A stretch of 64,000 nt of DNA from assembly GCA_903869265.1 (NCBI GenBank), contig CAIPYE010000014.1:310001-374000 (forward strand), written 5' to 3'. The DNA comes from an uncultured delta proteobacterium. GTDB lineage: Bacteria > Desulfobacterota > Desulfobulbia > Desulfobulbales > Desulfurivibrionaceae. The translations under genes and the position numbers were made by a program. Positions 53,052 to 63,400 of the stretch are shown in pieces. The notes under the pieces are model-generated. The model searched no databases. It worked only from the letters and a program-made list of their open reading frames with translations, and had not been told where the DNA came from. The first letter of the stretch is position 1. Every line of letters begins with the position of its first letter.

Positions 53052-53435
53052 CTACAGCTCGTCAATCCGTGATTTAAAAGCATCATATTCCGCCTTGATA
53101 AGTTTTCTGTCCAGCGCCGAGACCTTGGCGCAATAGGCGGCAATATCGTGATCTTGCTGGCAGAATTCCTCAATCTCTTTTTCCTGTTTTGCTGAAAGCA
53201 TTTTATGGTCATGGAGTTTTTCGGCGAAATAGAAAAACGCCAAGCCTGGCCCCACGAAAAGAACAAGCGCGGTGTTTTCAATGAGGTCGCCATGGGCCGA
53301 ATCAGAAAAAACCAGGAAAAGAGCAAGCAGGATGGCGGAGAATATCAGGGCCAGAAGATACGGGATGATGCGCAGGTATTTTCTCTTGATCTCTACGACA
53401 TCGCTCGGTGGGTCTTGGGTGATATTGATGTACAT
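53052..53435 (-). CDS. Small membrane protein
   Basis: A 127-residue protein with two helices (about 23-42 and 51-70) and a charged C-terminal helix region containing KQEKEIEEFCQQDHDIAAYCAKVSALDRKL. The ATG at 53435 follows AAGGAAAACA; a longer frame to 53576 is possible but lacks a site. It follows the large exported protein gene on the same strand. Not recognised. Confidence 0.6.
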   Translation of the reverse strand: MYINITQDPPSDVVEIKRKYLRIIPYLLALIFSAILLALFLVFSDSAHGDLIENTALVLFVGPGLAFFYFAEKLHDHKMLSAKQEKEIEEFCQQDHDIAAYCAKVSALDRKLIKAEYDAFKSRIDEL

Positions 53436-53578
53436 TGTTTTCCTTAAATTCCAGGCGGGGGATTGCCTGGGTAACGTGATTATTCCAGTGGGAAGTTCTG
53501 AAAAGCAGGCTTCCCTCGTCAGCGTGGCTCCCCTGGCTTTGGCGATCTCTCGGATCGCATCGAAGAGCGTGACCATTC

Positions 53579-55753
53579 CTAGTTGAAGATTCCCTTGAAG
53601 GTCTTCCCCAGTTCCTCGAACGATTTTTGCAGATCCTCGACATTTTTTTTCAGGTCGTTGCCAGGCTGTGCAGGGGTGGGGTTAGGAGCAGGGCTAGGCG
53701 TAGACGTGGAAGCAGGTGGGGGCGGTTGTTTGGCCGCAGGTTGTTCCGTCCGGCTGTTTCTGAACCGTTCGCCAGCCGCGCCGATCCATTTATCGCGTTC
53801 CTCGCCTTTTTTGTGCTCGTCCAGCTTGTCGTAGGCTTTTTTAGCCAGTTTGGCCGCGCTCTGCTGCTTGGGCGTCAGCTTGGTCAGAATCTCAGGCTGG
53901 TTGAGATGGTCCAGGTACTTGCCGCCCACGATAGTCCCGAGATCATAGAAAAGCGACTCATATTCGCCCTTGCCGAACTTGCACATCAGTCCGGTGGCCG
54001 AGGTCAGGGCGTCCACCACATCGCCACCGGGCAACATCTTGGCGGTTTCGAGCATCGCATACTGCACCTCGTCCTGGGTCTCCAGGGAGCAGACCAGGCT
54101 GGTGAGCCAATGCTCCGGGGTGTCGCGGGAAACGAGGGCCAGGGCCTGTCCCTGCTGCATGCCTTCCTGGATGAATTCGCTGAAGGCATCGTTTTTGTCG
54201 AGCAGGACAATGCCGCCGTTGATCTGGTAGGCGTGCTTGCCGTCGCTTTTCATCACTACTGCCGGATAGAGATTTTTGCCGAAATAGTATTGCGGCTCGC
54301 CTGGGGCCTCATTCTTGCCCACCACCAGCACGCTTTCTCCGACAGGGGTAGTGACGATTTTCGTGGTGCCGACAAAGGCTTGGTCCGGCGATGCGCCTTC
54401 GGGAGCATTGACCCAGGAGGTTTTGAGCTTGATCCCGACCTGCTTGTCGCCCCAGATTCCGGCTTGTTGGGCGCTATACAGATACTGGCCAAGGTTGAGC
54501 TTGGGGTGAAAACGGCTTTTGACCCCAAGGGTGAAGGCATGGGTGTCCAGCACATCCCCTTTGATGGCCTGGATGCGGTCGAAGGCCAGGCCCAGACCAA
54601 CATTCACGGTGGCCGTCTCCCTGCGGCCCGGCGTGGAGATACGCACCTCATAGGCCAGCGGGGCCTTGATGTTGGCGCCGGTATAGAAAAAGAGGGCCTC
54701 GGCCACCCCGTTGCCGTCGGCCTTGATTGTCAGGCGGGTACCCTTGCTGGCGCCTGCCTGCAACTGGGCCTGTTTGCCGGAGAGGATTTCAAAGGTCGTC
54801 GCGGTGCCCGGTTTTGTTTTGGCCACCAGCTTGGCAGGCAGCTTGGTCGAGGCGGGAAGATAGGCGGTGCGGCCGACCTGTGCCGAAGAGGGCGCGGGGT
54901 AGGCCTCAACCATCAAGTCGGGGTTCTCGACGGGCGGCGCTTCCTCAACTTCCCTGGCGGCTGTGGCATCAACCTGCCCGGTGCGCGGCAGCCTACTCAC
55001 AATCTCGTTGGCCATTTCATATGCCGCCTGCTGCTGTTCCCCAAAATTGCAATCGCCATTGGCTGTGCTGTTTAAGTCTATAAAGACATTGCCAGCGTGT
55101 ACCTGGTAATGATATTCGCAGACATTGGTATCGCTGTGTAAAAAGGTGAGTTCCAGCACATGATAGGTGGCAAAGGCGTTTTTGGGTGCGGATTTGCGGA
55201 AGAGCTTGTATTCAGGCTTGCTGATATTGGTCTGCATGAACTTTTGCTCCCCGATCAGGTGGACTTTGCCGGGTTCGAAATAATTGGTGACTCGGTAGAG
55301 CATTTCGTATTCCAAGGCGCAGCGGTTCATGTCGCCATTGGCGATACTGATTTGAGGCCGGTTGCATTGGTCTTGCGCCGATTTGCTTCGGGAATTGAAG
55401 ACATCGATGCCGAAATGGACAGTTTTGTAGTTGCCGCTCGCCTTGCGTGCGTCCTTGAAACCGAGAATTAGGTCACCGTAAGCATGATTCGAGTATTCGT
55501 TGTATTTGACTGCGGAGTTTTGTTGGATTACCGCCGAGGGTACCAGTTGTCGGGCGTCGCCTTCATAATGGCCATACTGCACGGCAGCACGGGCTGTGGG
55601 TGGTAAGGCCAGAGCCATCAATCCGAGCAACAGTGCGTGACTCCACAGGAGCAAATTCCGTATGGCAGCGGCCCGTGGGCGGGAGGTCTGTGCCTGCGGA
55701 AGCGACTCGGAATGGCGGCTGGTTTCGGTGCAAACATCTTCGGCGGTGGTCAT
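53579..55753 (-). CDS. Large exported protein of unknown function
   Basis: A 724-residue protein. A charged N-region of about 32 residues precedes a signal helix (LLLWSHALLLGLMALAL, ending ARA, about residue 56). The mature part has Cys pairs in the first 250 residues (CNRP, MNRCALEYEM, NVCEYHYQV, GDCNFG), beta-rich middle domains with invasin-like or Ig-like character (PGTATTFEILSGKQAQLQAG and TLTIKADGNGVAEALFFYTGAN), and a Pro-rich linker and coiled-coil C-terminus. I do not recognise the family. It may be a surface or periplasmic structural protein. Confidence 0.75.
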   Translation of the reverse strand: MTTAEDVCTETSRHSESLPQAQTSRPRAAAIRNLLLWSHALLLGLMALALPPTARAAVQYGHYEGDARQLVPSAVIQQNSAVKYNEYSNHAYGDLILGFKDARKASGNYKTVHFGIDVFNSRSKSAQDQCNRPQISIANGDMNRCALEYEMLYRVTNYFEPGKVHLIGEQKFMQTNISKPEYKLFRKSAPKNAFATYHVLELTFLHSDTNVCEYHYQVHAGNVFIDLNSTANGDCNFGEQQQAAYEMANEIVSRLPRTGQVDATAAREVEEAPPVENPDLMVEAYPAPSSAQVGRTAYLPASTKLPAKLVAKTKPGTATTFEILSGKQAQLQAGASKGTRLTIKADGNGVAEALFFYTGANIKAPLAYEVRISTPGRRETATVNVGLGLAFDRIQAIKGDVLDTHAFTLGVKSRFHPKLNLGQYLYSAQQAGIWGDKQVGIKLKTSWVNAPEGASPDQAFVGTTKIVTTPVGESVLVVGKNEAPGEPQYYFGKNLYPAVVMKSDGKHAYQINGGIVLLDKNDAFSEFIQEGMQQGQALALVSRDTPEHWLTSLVCSLETQDEVQYAMLETAKMLPGGDVVDALTSATGLMCKFGKGEYESLFYDLGTIVGGKYLDHLNQPEILTKLTPKQQSAAKLAKKAYDKLDEHKKGEERDKWIGAAGERFRNSRTEQPAAKQPPPPASTSTPSPAPNPTPAQPGNDLKKNVEDLQKSFEELGKTFKGIFN

Positions 55754-55975
55754 GGTGTTCCCTTTGGCTGCAATGCCGGACGATTTTTTTTGTGGTGCCT
55801 CCCCAGTGTAACGGATTCATCCAGGCCATTCAAGCAGGATGCCCCTTTTCCTTGTTTTTTCCCCACTCAGGGCACCAGGAGCGCAAAGCGCAAGCCAGGG
55901 CTTGACGGCCAGACCTTGGGCAGGGTATTCAGCGATATTGATTCGTGGGTTTTTACATTGAGGAGTTCTTCGTTG

Positions 55976-56947
55976 ATGCAAGAGCAACACCATAACGCCA
56001 AACTGCCCTGGGCGGCGGGGAGCTTGCCCTTGATGCTGGCCCCGATGCAGGGCCTTACCAACCGGGCCCTGCGCGCTCTTTTTATCGACCGGGTTCGGCC
56101 CGATGTGGTCTTCACTGAATTTGTTCGGGTAAAGGCCAGCGCCAAAAAGAATATCACCGAGAACGATCGGCAGGAGGTGGTCAGCACCGTAGGCGGGGTG
56201 CCGCTGGTGGTGCAGCTCATCGGCACCGACATCGAGGCTTTGCTTGCTGCCGCCAACACCGTGCAGGAGCTGGGGGCTGAACATCTCAACATAAACCTCG
56301 GCTGCCCCTATGGCCGGATGACCAGCCAGACTGCGGGCGGCGCCCTGTTGCGCGAGCCGGTTTCCCTGGCCCGGATGCTTGCGCGCTTGCGCCGGGAGAT
56401 TCGGGGCAGTTTTTCCGTCAAGGTGCGCTCCGGCTTTGACGACCCGGCCCAGATTTTTTCCCTGCTGACCCTTTTTGGTGACAGCGGCATCGATTTTCTC
56501 GTGGTTCACCCGCGCACCGTGAAGCAGCTGTATACCGGTCCGGCGGACCACGGGATCACCGCCGAAGTTGTCCGGCAAACCCTGTTGCCGGTTATTGCCA
56601 ACGGGGATATTTTCAGCGAGGCCATTGGTCAGCGGGTTCTGACCGAGACCGGGGCCGCCGGGTTGATGCTGGGGCGGGGCGCCATTGCCGACCCCCTGTT
56701 GTTTGAACGGTTGCGGGGCAGATGCCCCAGCGAACCGACACCGGCCACCAAGGTTGCCGAGCTGCGGGAGTATCTGCAAGAACTGCTGGTCCGTTACCAG
56801 TCGCTGTTCTGCGGCGAACACCAGATCCTCTGCAAGATGAAGGAGGTGCTCTGCCATGTCCACGACCCAGAGGTGTTGCCTCTGGCGCGGCAACTCAAGC
56901 GCAGCAAAAGCCTGGCTCAGTTCGGGGAGCTGACCGCTGATGGCTGA
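55976..56947 (+). CDS. dus: tRNA-dihydrouridine synthase
   Basis: A 323-residue FMN enzyme that reduces uridines of tRNA. LMLAPMQGLTNRALR is the flavin-site start; the catalytic Cys lies in INLGCPYGRMT; KVRSGFDD, HPRTVKQLY and VIANGDIF are typical. The ATG at 55976 follows AGGAG at ten bases; the long frame opening at 55637 runs through the divergent promoter region and is rejected. Which Dus subtype is not resolved. Confidence 0.9.
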   Translation: MQEQHHNAKLPWAAGSLPLMLAPMQGLTNRALRALFIDRVRPDVVFTEFVRVKASAKKNITENDRQEVVSTVGGVPLVVQLIGTDIEALLAAANTVQELGAEHLNINLGCPYGRMTSQTAGGALLREPVSLARMLARLRREIRGSFSVKVRSGFDDPAQIFSLLTLFGDSGIDFLVVHPRTVKQLYTGPADHGITAEVVRQTLLPVIANGDIFSEAIGQRVLTETGAAGLMLGRGAIADPLLFERLRGRCPSEPTPATKVAELREYLQELLVRYQSLFCGEHQILCKMKEVLCHVHDPEVLPLARQLKRSKSLAQFGELTADG

Positions 56948-56975
56948 TAGCCGCCGAAATATGCAGGAGATACGC

Positions 56976-59696
56976 ATGAAAGATGTGAATTTTATTTCCA
57001 GGCACTGGCATCATTTGCCAATCTACGAGGTCACGGAGCTGCTGGAATCAAACCGGGAGCAGGGGCTTGACCGGTTCGCGGTGGAGCACCGGTTGGAGGC
57101 GTTTGGCCCCAATACCATCACCGCCCAGAAAGGCCAGGGGAAGCTGATCCGTTTTCTGCTCCAGTTCCATCAGCCCCTGATCTATATTCTTATCGCTTCG
57201 GGGGTGATCACTGCTTTCTTACAGGAGTGGGTGGATTCCGGGGTTATTTTCGGGGTGGTGCTGGTCAACGCCTTTGTCGGCTATCTCCAGGAGGCCAAGG
57301 CGGTCAACGCCCTGGACGCATTGGCCCGGACCATGACCACCGAGGCCACGGTCTTGCGGCAGGGGGAGAAGCGGCGGATCCCGGCCACGGAACTGGTGGT
57401 CGGCGACATCGTTTTCCTGCAGAGCGGCGACAAGGTTCCCGCGGACCTGCGGCTGTTTCAGGTGCGTGATCTCCAGATCGCCGAAGCACCCCTCACCGGC
57501 GAGTCGGCCCCCGTGGCCAAGGATCATGGTCTGCATGGCCGCGACACCGCCTTGGCCGACCGGCGGAACATGGCCTATGCCTCGACCTTGGTCACCTACG
57601 GACAGGGGCGAGGCATTGTAACGGGCACCGGGGACGCAACCGAGGTGGGACGCATCTCCCAGCTGATCTCGGCGGCCGAGGCGCTGGCAACCCCGCTCAC
57701 CCGCAAGATCAGCGAGTTCAGCAATGTGCTGCTCTACGTGATCCTGGGTCTGGCTGGGCTGACCATTATTGTCGGGCTTCTCCGGGGCCAGACCTTTGTC
57801 GACATGTTCATGGCCGCAGTGGCCCTGGCCGTGGGCGCCATCCCCGAAGGTCTGCCCGCGGCAGTCACCATCACCCTGGCCATCGGCGTTTCGCGCATGG
57901 CCCAAAAACGGGCCATTATCCGTAAACTGCCTGCGGTGGAGACCTTGGGCTCCACCACGGTGATCTGTACGGATAAAACCGGCACCCTCACCGAAAACCA
58001 GATGACCGTCCAGGAGATCGTGGCCGGCGGGTTATCGTACACGGTGACCGGCACCGGTTACAACCCCATGCAGGGCAGGATCGAAAGCCCGGTAGTGGCG
58101 TCCGGCAGCACCTCTCCGACGCTGCTGGAATGTTTGCGGGCCGGGTTTCTCTGCAATGACAGCCAGCTTGTCGAAGAGGAGGGGATCTGGCAGGTGCATG
58201 GCGACCCCACCGAAGGGGCGCTGCTGACCTCGGCCCGCAAAGGCGGCCTCGGTTCGGAAACCCTGGGTGCAAGCCCTCGCTTGGACACGGTGCCCTTTGA
58301 GTCGGAACACCAATACATGGCCAGCCTGCACGATATTGGCCCTGGCGGACCCCGGCTGGTTTACCTCAAAGGCGGGGTGGAGGCTCTCCTGTCCAGATGC
58401 GCAAGTCAGTTGGACGCGCTGGGCAACCCGGTTCCTTTGCGGGCCGCCGAGATCCAGTCTGCGGTGGAGGATATGGCCGCCAAGGGGCTGCGGGTGCTGG
58501 CCATGGCCAGCAAGGAGATGACCCCTACGACCTCGGAGATCCACCATGGTGATCTGATCACAGGCCTGATCTTTCTCGGTCTGCAGGGGATGATCGATCC
58601 GCCCCGACCGGAAGCGATTGCCGCAGTCGCAACCTGCCAGGCCGCGGGCATCCGGGTCAAGATGATCACCGGCGATCATCCCCTCACCGCTGCGGCCATT
58701 GCCAACCAGGTTGGGCTTTGCGACCGGACCTCGATCCAGAACATTCCGGTGCTCACCGGCCCGGAGCTGGAAAAACTCTCGGACAGCCAGCTCATTGCCA
58801 GGGCCGAAGACACCGCGGTTTTTGCCAGGGTGAGCCCGGAGCAGAAGTTCCGGTTGGTGGAGGCTCTCCAGGCCAGGGGTCAGGTGGTGGCCATGACCGG
58901 CGATGGCGTCAACGACGCCCCGGCCCTGAAACGGGCGGATATCGGGGTGGCCATGGGCATCACCGGCACCGAGGTGGCCAAAGAAGCAGCGGACATGGTC
59001 CTCACCGATGACAATTTCAGCTCCATCGAGGCGGCGGTGGAAGAGGGGCGGGGCGTGTTCGACAACCTGGTCAAGTTCATTGCCTGGGCCCTGCCCACCA
59101 ACCTTGGCGAAGGGTTGGTCATCCTCACCGCTATTTTTCTGGGCGTCACCCTGCCCATCCTGCCCGTGCAGATTCTCTGGATCAACATGACCACCGCCGG
59201 ATTTCTCGGTCTGGCCCTGGCCTTTGAACCCAAGGAGCCTGGCATCATGCTGCGGCCGCCCAGGCAGCCCAATGCGCCGATTCTGAGCCGCAGCATGATT
59301 TTCCGGATTACCCTGGTGAGCTTCCTGATGCTGGGCGCGGCGTTCTGGCTCTTTGCCTGGGAGCAGAGGATTGGTGCCACCCTTGCCGAAGCGCGTACCG
59401 CCGCGGTCAATGCCTTTGTCATGGTGGAGCTGTTCTACCTGTTCAACTGCCGCTCCCTGGAAAAATCGATTTTTCAGCTCGGGTTTTTTTCAAACCCCTG
59501 GGTGCTTGGCGGTTCTATTGCCATGTTCCTGCTGCAAATTGCCTATACCTATCTGCCGGTGATGAATCGTTTGTTCCAGAGCGCGCCCATTGATCTTGCT
59601 GTCTGGGGCCGGACGGTGGTGGCGGGGGTACTGGTTTTTGTGGTTATCGAGATCGAGAAGAAACTGTGGAACAAAAAGGGAAGGGTTTCTGTCTGA
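56976..59696 (+). CDS. P-type cation-transporting ATPase (CtpF/Ca2+-like)
   Basis: A 906-residue P2-type pump. Present are the actuator LTGESAPV, phosphorylated Asp333 in CTDKTGTLTE, the hinge TGDGVNDAPALKRADIGVAMG and M4 PEGLP with Glu291. In M6 the family segment reads NMTTAG, with Asn737 but Ala741 where SERCA has the calcium-binding Asp800. This form (MTTA-x-LGL-x-AFEPKEPGIM) matches CtpF-like bacterial pumps. ATG at 56976 has AGGAGA at good spacing; 56940 is a longer alternative overlapping dus. Confidence 0.88.
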   Translation: MKDVNFISRHWHHLPIYEVTELLESNREQGLDRFAVEHRLEAFGPNTITAQKGQGKLIRFLLQFHQPLIYILIASGVITAFLQEWVDSGVIFGVVLVNAFVGYLQEAKAVNALDALARTMTTEATVLRQGEKRRIPATELVVGDIVFLQSGDKVPADLRLFQVRDLQIAEAPLTGESAPVAKDHGLHGRDTALADRRNMAYASTLVTYGQGRGIVTGTGDATEVGRISQLISAAEALATPLTRKISEFSNVLLYVILGLAGLTIIVGLLRGQTFVDMFMAAVALAVGAIPEGLPAAVTITLAIGVSRMAQKRAIIRKLPAVETLGSTTVICTDKTGTLTENQMTVQEIVAGGLSYTVTGTGYNPMQGRIESPVVASGSTSPTLLECLRAGFLCNDSQLVEEEGIWQVHGDPTEGALLTSARKGGLGSETLGASPRLDTVPFESEHQYMASLHDIGPGGPRLVYLKGGVEALLSRCASQLDALGNPVPLRAAEIQSAVEDMAAKGLRVLAMASKEMTPTTSEIHHGDLITGLIFLGLQGMIDPPRPEAIAAVATCQAAGIRVKMITGDHPLTAAAIANQVGLCDRTSIQNIPVLTGPELEKLSDSQLIARAEDTAVFARVSPEQKFRLVEALQARGQVVAMTGDGVNDAPALKRADIGVAMGITGTEVAKEAADMVLTDDNFSSIEAAVEEGRGVFDNLVKFIAWALPTNLGEGLVILTAIFLGVTLPILPVQILWINMTTAGFLGLALAFEPKEPGIMLRPPRQPNAPILSRSMIFRITLVSFLMLGAAFWLFAWEQRIGATLAEARTAAVNAFVMVELFYLFNCRSLEKSIFQLGFFSNPWVLGGSIAMFLLQIAYTYLPVMNRLFQSAPIDLAVWGRTVVAGVLVFVVIEIEKKLWNKKGRVSV

Positions 59697-59699
59697 CGT

Positions 59700-60302
59700 T
59701 TACTCCCTGTCCGACTGTAATCTGAGATACAACTCCCGCCCCACCCAGGCGTCGGTGGCGGCGTACTGGATCTGGGCCGGGGCCAGGATATCCCTGGACC
59801 AGTTCGAGGTTTGCGCCCCCTTGGCGATGCGAAAGCCCAGCAACACCGCGGCCAGCCCCCGCAGGCCGTGGTTTTTTATCTCCGCCTGCTTGGCGAGGTT
59901 GCCGAGATCCACAAAGCCTGCCGGTTTGAAATGGCCCAGATGGTGCAGCTCCTGGAGATCATAGGCCAGGGCCACCCCTGCCTTGACCACCGTTGGGTTG
60001 GCCAGGATTTCCCGAAGCGGGCCGGGCAGGCCGAGATGTTTCAACTGAAAGATGTACACCTCGTTTTCCCCGGCCAGTTGCAGAAGCGAGGGCAGGTAGC
60101 TCTCGCCCTTGTGGTAGGCGGGCCGGGTTTCCGTGTCAAAGCCGAGGATGGTCTCCGCAGCCAGGGAGCGGACCGCCCGGCTCAGTTCCGCTGCGGTGCG
60201 GACCACGTGGGTCACCCCTTCCCATCGCCGTATGGGGCAGGCGTTGATTTCTTCCTTGGTCATCCGTTGGGCAAAGCCAGGGCGAGGGTCGTTGGTGTGC
60301 AT
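59700..60302 (-). CDS. DEDD-type 3'-5' exonuclease (RNase D-like)
   Basis: A 200-residue exonuclease domain. The catalytic acids appear in FDTETRPAY (ExoI), VALAYDLQEL (ExoII) and QIQYAATDAWVGREL (ExoIII, Tyr-x3-Asp form). No HRDC or polymerase domain follows, so it is a stand-alone form. ATG at 60302 is preferred; the frame to 60446 adds a region without support. Convergent with the P-type ATPase, separated by three bases. Confidence 0.88.
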   Translation of the reverse strand: MHTNDPRPGFAQRMTKEEINACPIRRWEGVTHVVRTAAELSRAVRSLAAETILGFDTETRPAYHKGESYLPSLLQLAGENEVYIFQLKHLGLPGPLREILANPTVVKAGVALAYDLQELHHLGHFKPAGFVDLGNLAKQAEIKNHGLRGLAAVLLGFRIAKGAQTSNWSRDILAPAQIQYAATDAWVGRELYLRLQSDRE

Positions 60303-60496
60303 GGAGTCTATATACGGGAACCAGCGTTGGTTTGGGAAGGATTTTATTTGTCCTCGGCAATGCCTCCTCGCTGTGCAGACAGATAGCTTTTTCGTGGCGA
60401 TTGGCGTATAATCCGCACGATGAAATATCTCCAGCCCCCTGTACACATCCCCTTGCCGAATAACGAACCGACCAGCGCTTGGCAGATTGTGGGTGA

Positions 60497-63400
60497 ATGA
60501 AAATGACCGATAACCCTCGCCAGCCGGGGAGCCCTTCCCATCCCCCTGCCGTCAACATGGAGTCCTTTGTTTTTCTGGATGCACGGGGGAAACGCTGGCC
60601 CAGGCTCCGGCTTGTCATGTTTGTCGCGGGGCTTCTCTTTTTTGTCGGGGTGATCCTGTTTGCGCAAACCCTGTTTCTCCCCTCGCAGCTTACCCTCCCG
60701 CCTGCGGTCCAGCAGCTCAAGTCCCGGCTGAAGACCCTCCAGAACAAAGAACACCAGGCCAGGCAATTGGCGACCAGGCCGTTGTGGCTGAATTTTTCCA
60801 AGGGCAATAGCAGCCCTGCCGCCACCTTTCCTTTTTTTGCCAATCAATCCAGCGCTGTCTCGCCTTTTAAAAAAGGGGGGGGGCGGCAATTCGCGCCTCT
60901 CCAGGAGATCCGCCTGGGGTTTTATGAAAGTTTTGACCCGGACAGCTTTGATTCCCTCAAGGCCAATGCCGATAAACTGACCCATCTTTGTCCGGACTGG
61001 CTCACCGTTGAGGATGGCCGCGGGGCTATCAAGGTGGCCATAGAGCAGAAGGCGCTTGACCTGGTAAAGGATCGGGGCCTTATTCTGCTGCCTCTTCTCC
61101 GCAATGTGGGCGGGGAAGGGGGGTGGCGGCCCGAGGCGGTGGAAGGGCTTATCAATGGGCCAGCCGCCAGGCAGGACCAGTTCATCGCCGATCTCAAGGG
61201 GCGCTTGAAGGGTATGGGCGCGGGTGGAGTCATCATCGATTGGGAGCAGGTTGATCCAACCTATCGGGGCGCCATGACCGCTTTGCTGAACAAACTTGCT
61301 TCGGCGCTCCATGCCGAGGCCATGGAACTGTGGCTGTGCGTGCCCATGGGCAGGGAGTTGAAGGTTCTTGACCTGGATACCCTTGCCGAGCATGTCGACC
61401 ATTTTGTCGCCATGCTCCATGACGAGAATTCCGAGTCCGACCCGCCGGGGCCCATTGCCTCGCAGGAATGGTTCGATGGCTGGCTCGAGACCATTATTGA
61501 ATATGGGGAATCGCCGCAGTGGGTGCTGGCTCTTGGCTCCTATGGCTATGATTGGGCCGAGGGGGAAAAGGAGGCGGAGACCGTCAGCTTTCAGGACGTG
61601 ATGAGCCGGGCGGGCCACTCCTCGCTCAGTTCTTGTGATTTTGAGGCGCCAACCTATAATCCGCATTTTGTCTATGAGGATTCCGGTGCGGTCCATACCC
61701 TTTGGTTTCTGGACACGGTTACCTTCTTGAACCAGCTCAAGGCCGGAAGATCGTATCATGTCGGCGGTGTTGCTATATCGCGGCTTGGCACGGAGGATCC
61801 CGGCATCTGGCAGGCGCTGAAGCTGGATACCGCCAAACCCCTTACCCCCGCAAATATTGCGCCTCTGGAGACCCTCAAGCCCGGCGCGGCCATAGCCCAT
61901 ATCGGCAGGGGAAATTTCATCACCATGGCGGACGAGCGCGGTGATGGGGCGCGACGGATTATGCTCGATAAAGACGGTGACCCTGAGGATCCGGTGATTG
62001 AGCGCTATGAGAAATTTCCAAGCTACCTCACCATTGTGCATCAGGGCAACGGGGCAAAGGATTCTGTCGTCCTCACCTTTGATGACGGCCCTGATCCCAA
62101 GTGGACCCCGAAGATCCTCGATATTCTGAAAGCCAAGGGGGTGAGCGCCACGTTCTTCATGGTTGGCACGAACATGGAGAAATATCCCGACCTTGTCCGG
62201 CGCATCGTCCGCGAGGGGCACACAGTTGGCGTCCATACCTATTCCCACCCGAATATCGCCCTGGTCTCCGAGGAGCGGGCCTACCTGGAATTCAATGCGA
62301 CCCAGCGGTTGATCGAGGCCATCACCAAGCATTCCACCATTCTTTTCAGGCCGCCCTATAATGCCGACACCAACCCCCATGATCCGGAAGAGCTGGTCCC
62401 CATCAAGCTTGCCCAGAAACTTGGCTACATCACGGTGACCGAGGATATCGATCCGGAGGACTGGTCCCAGCCAGGGGTTGACGCCATGGTGGAGAATATT
62501 AAAAAAGGCCGCCAGCAGGGCGGGAATATTGTGTTGCTCCATGATGCGGGCGGGGATCGGAGCCAGACCATCGAGGCGTTGCCCAAGATCATCGATTACC
62601 TGCAGGCAAGGGGGGACAACATCCTTTCCCTCTCCGCACTGCTTGGCATTCCGCTGGAGCAGCTGATGCCGCCGGTTCTCAGGAGTCAGCGGTCCATGGC
62701 CAGGGTGGTGAGCGAAAGCGGGTTTGCGGCCATCCATGCGACGGCGCAATTTTTCTGGGCCTTCATGATCGTGGCCACCACCCTGGTGGTGGTGAGGACG
62801 TTAACTGTGGCCTGGCTGGCGATTAGGAGCCGAAGGGCGGGCGAGTCTGGGTTGCCAATTTCGGCCCCTGGCCCGTGTCCGCCGGTAAGCGTCCTGATCG
62901 CCGCCTATAACGAGGAAAAGGTTATCGAGCAAACTCTGCGGGCGGTATTGAACAGCGTCTACCCCGGCGAGATCGAGGTGGTGGTGGTCGATGACGGCTC
63001 ACAAGACACAACCGCCGAGGTCGTGGCTGGGATGGCGCATAACGATGACCGCATCCATCTGCTCAGACAAATCAATCTTGGCAAGGCCACGGCCTTGAAA
63101 ACCGGGTTTGACGCGGTTCGCCACGAAATTGTGATCAGTCTGGATGCTGACACCCAATTCACCCCCGCCACCATTGGCGAGCTTGTCCCGCCCTTTGCCG
63201 ATCCTAACGTGGCGGCGGTTTCCGGGCGGGCCAGGGTCGGCAATCCCAAGACCTTTGTCGCCAAGTTCCAGTCCCTCGAATATACCTGCGGCTTCAATCT
63301 GGATCGGAGGGCCTATCACCTGCTCAATTGCATCACCGTGGTGCCGGGGGCGGTCAGCGCCTTTAAGAAAAGCGCGGTCTTCGCTGCTGGCGGGATCAGC

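Noticed and set aside
60344-62749. 801-codon minus-strand open frame
   Set aside because: It is antisense to the fusion protein gene, lacks a ribosome site and recognisable domains, and is a codon-bias shadow.
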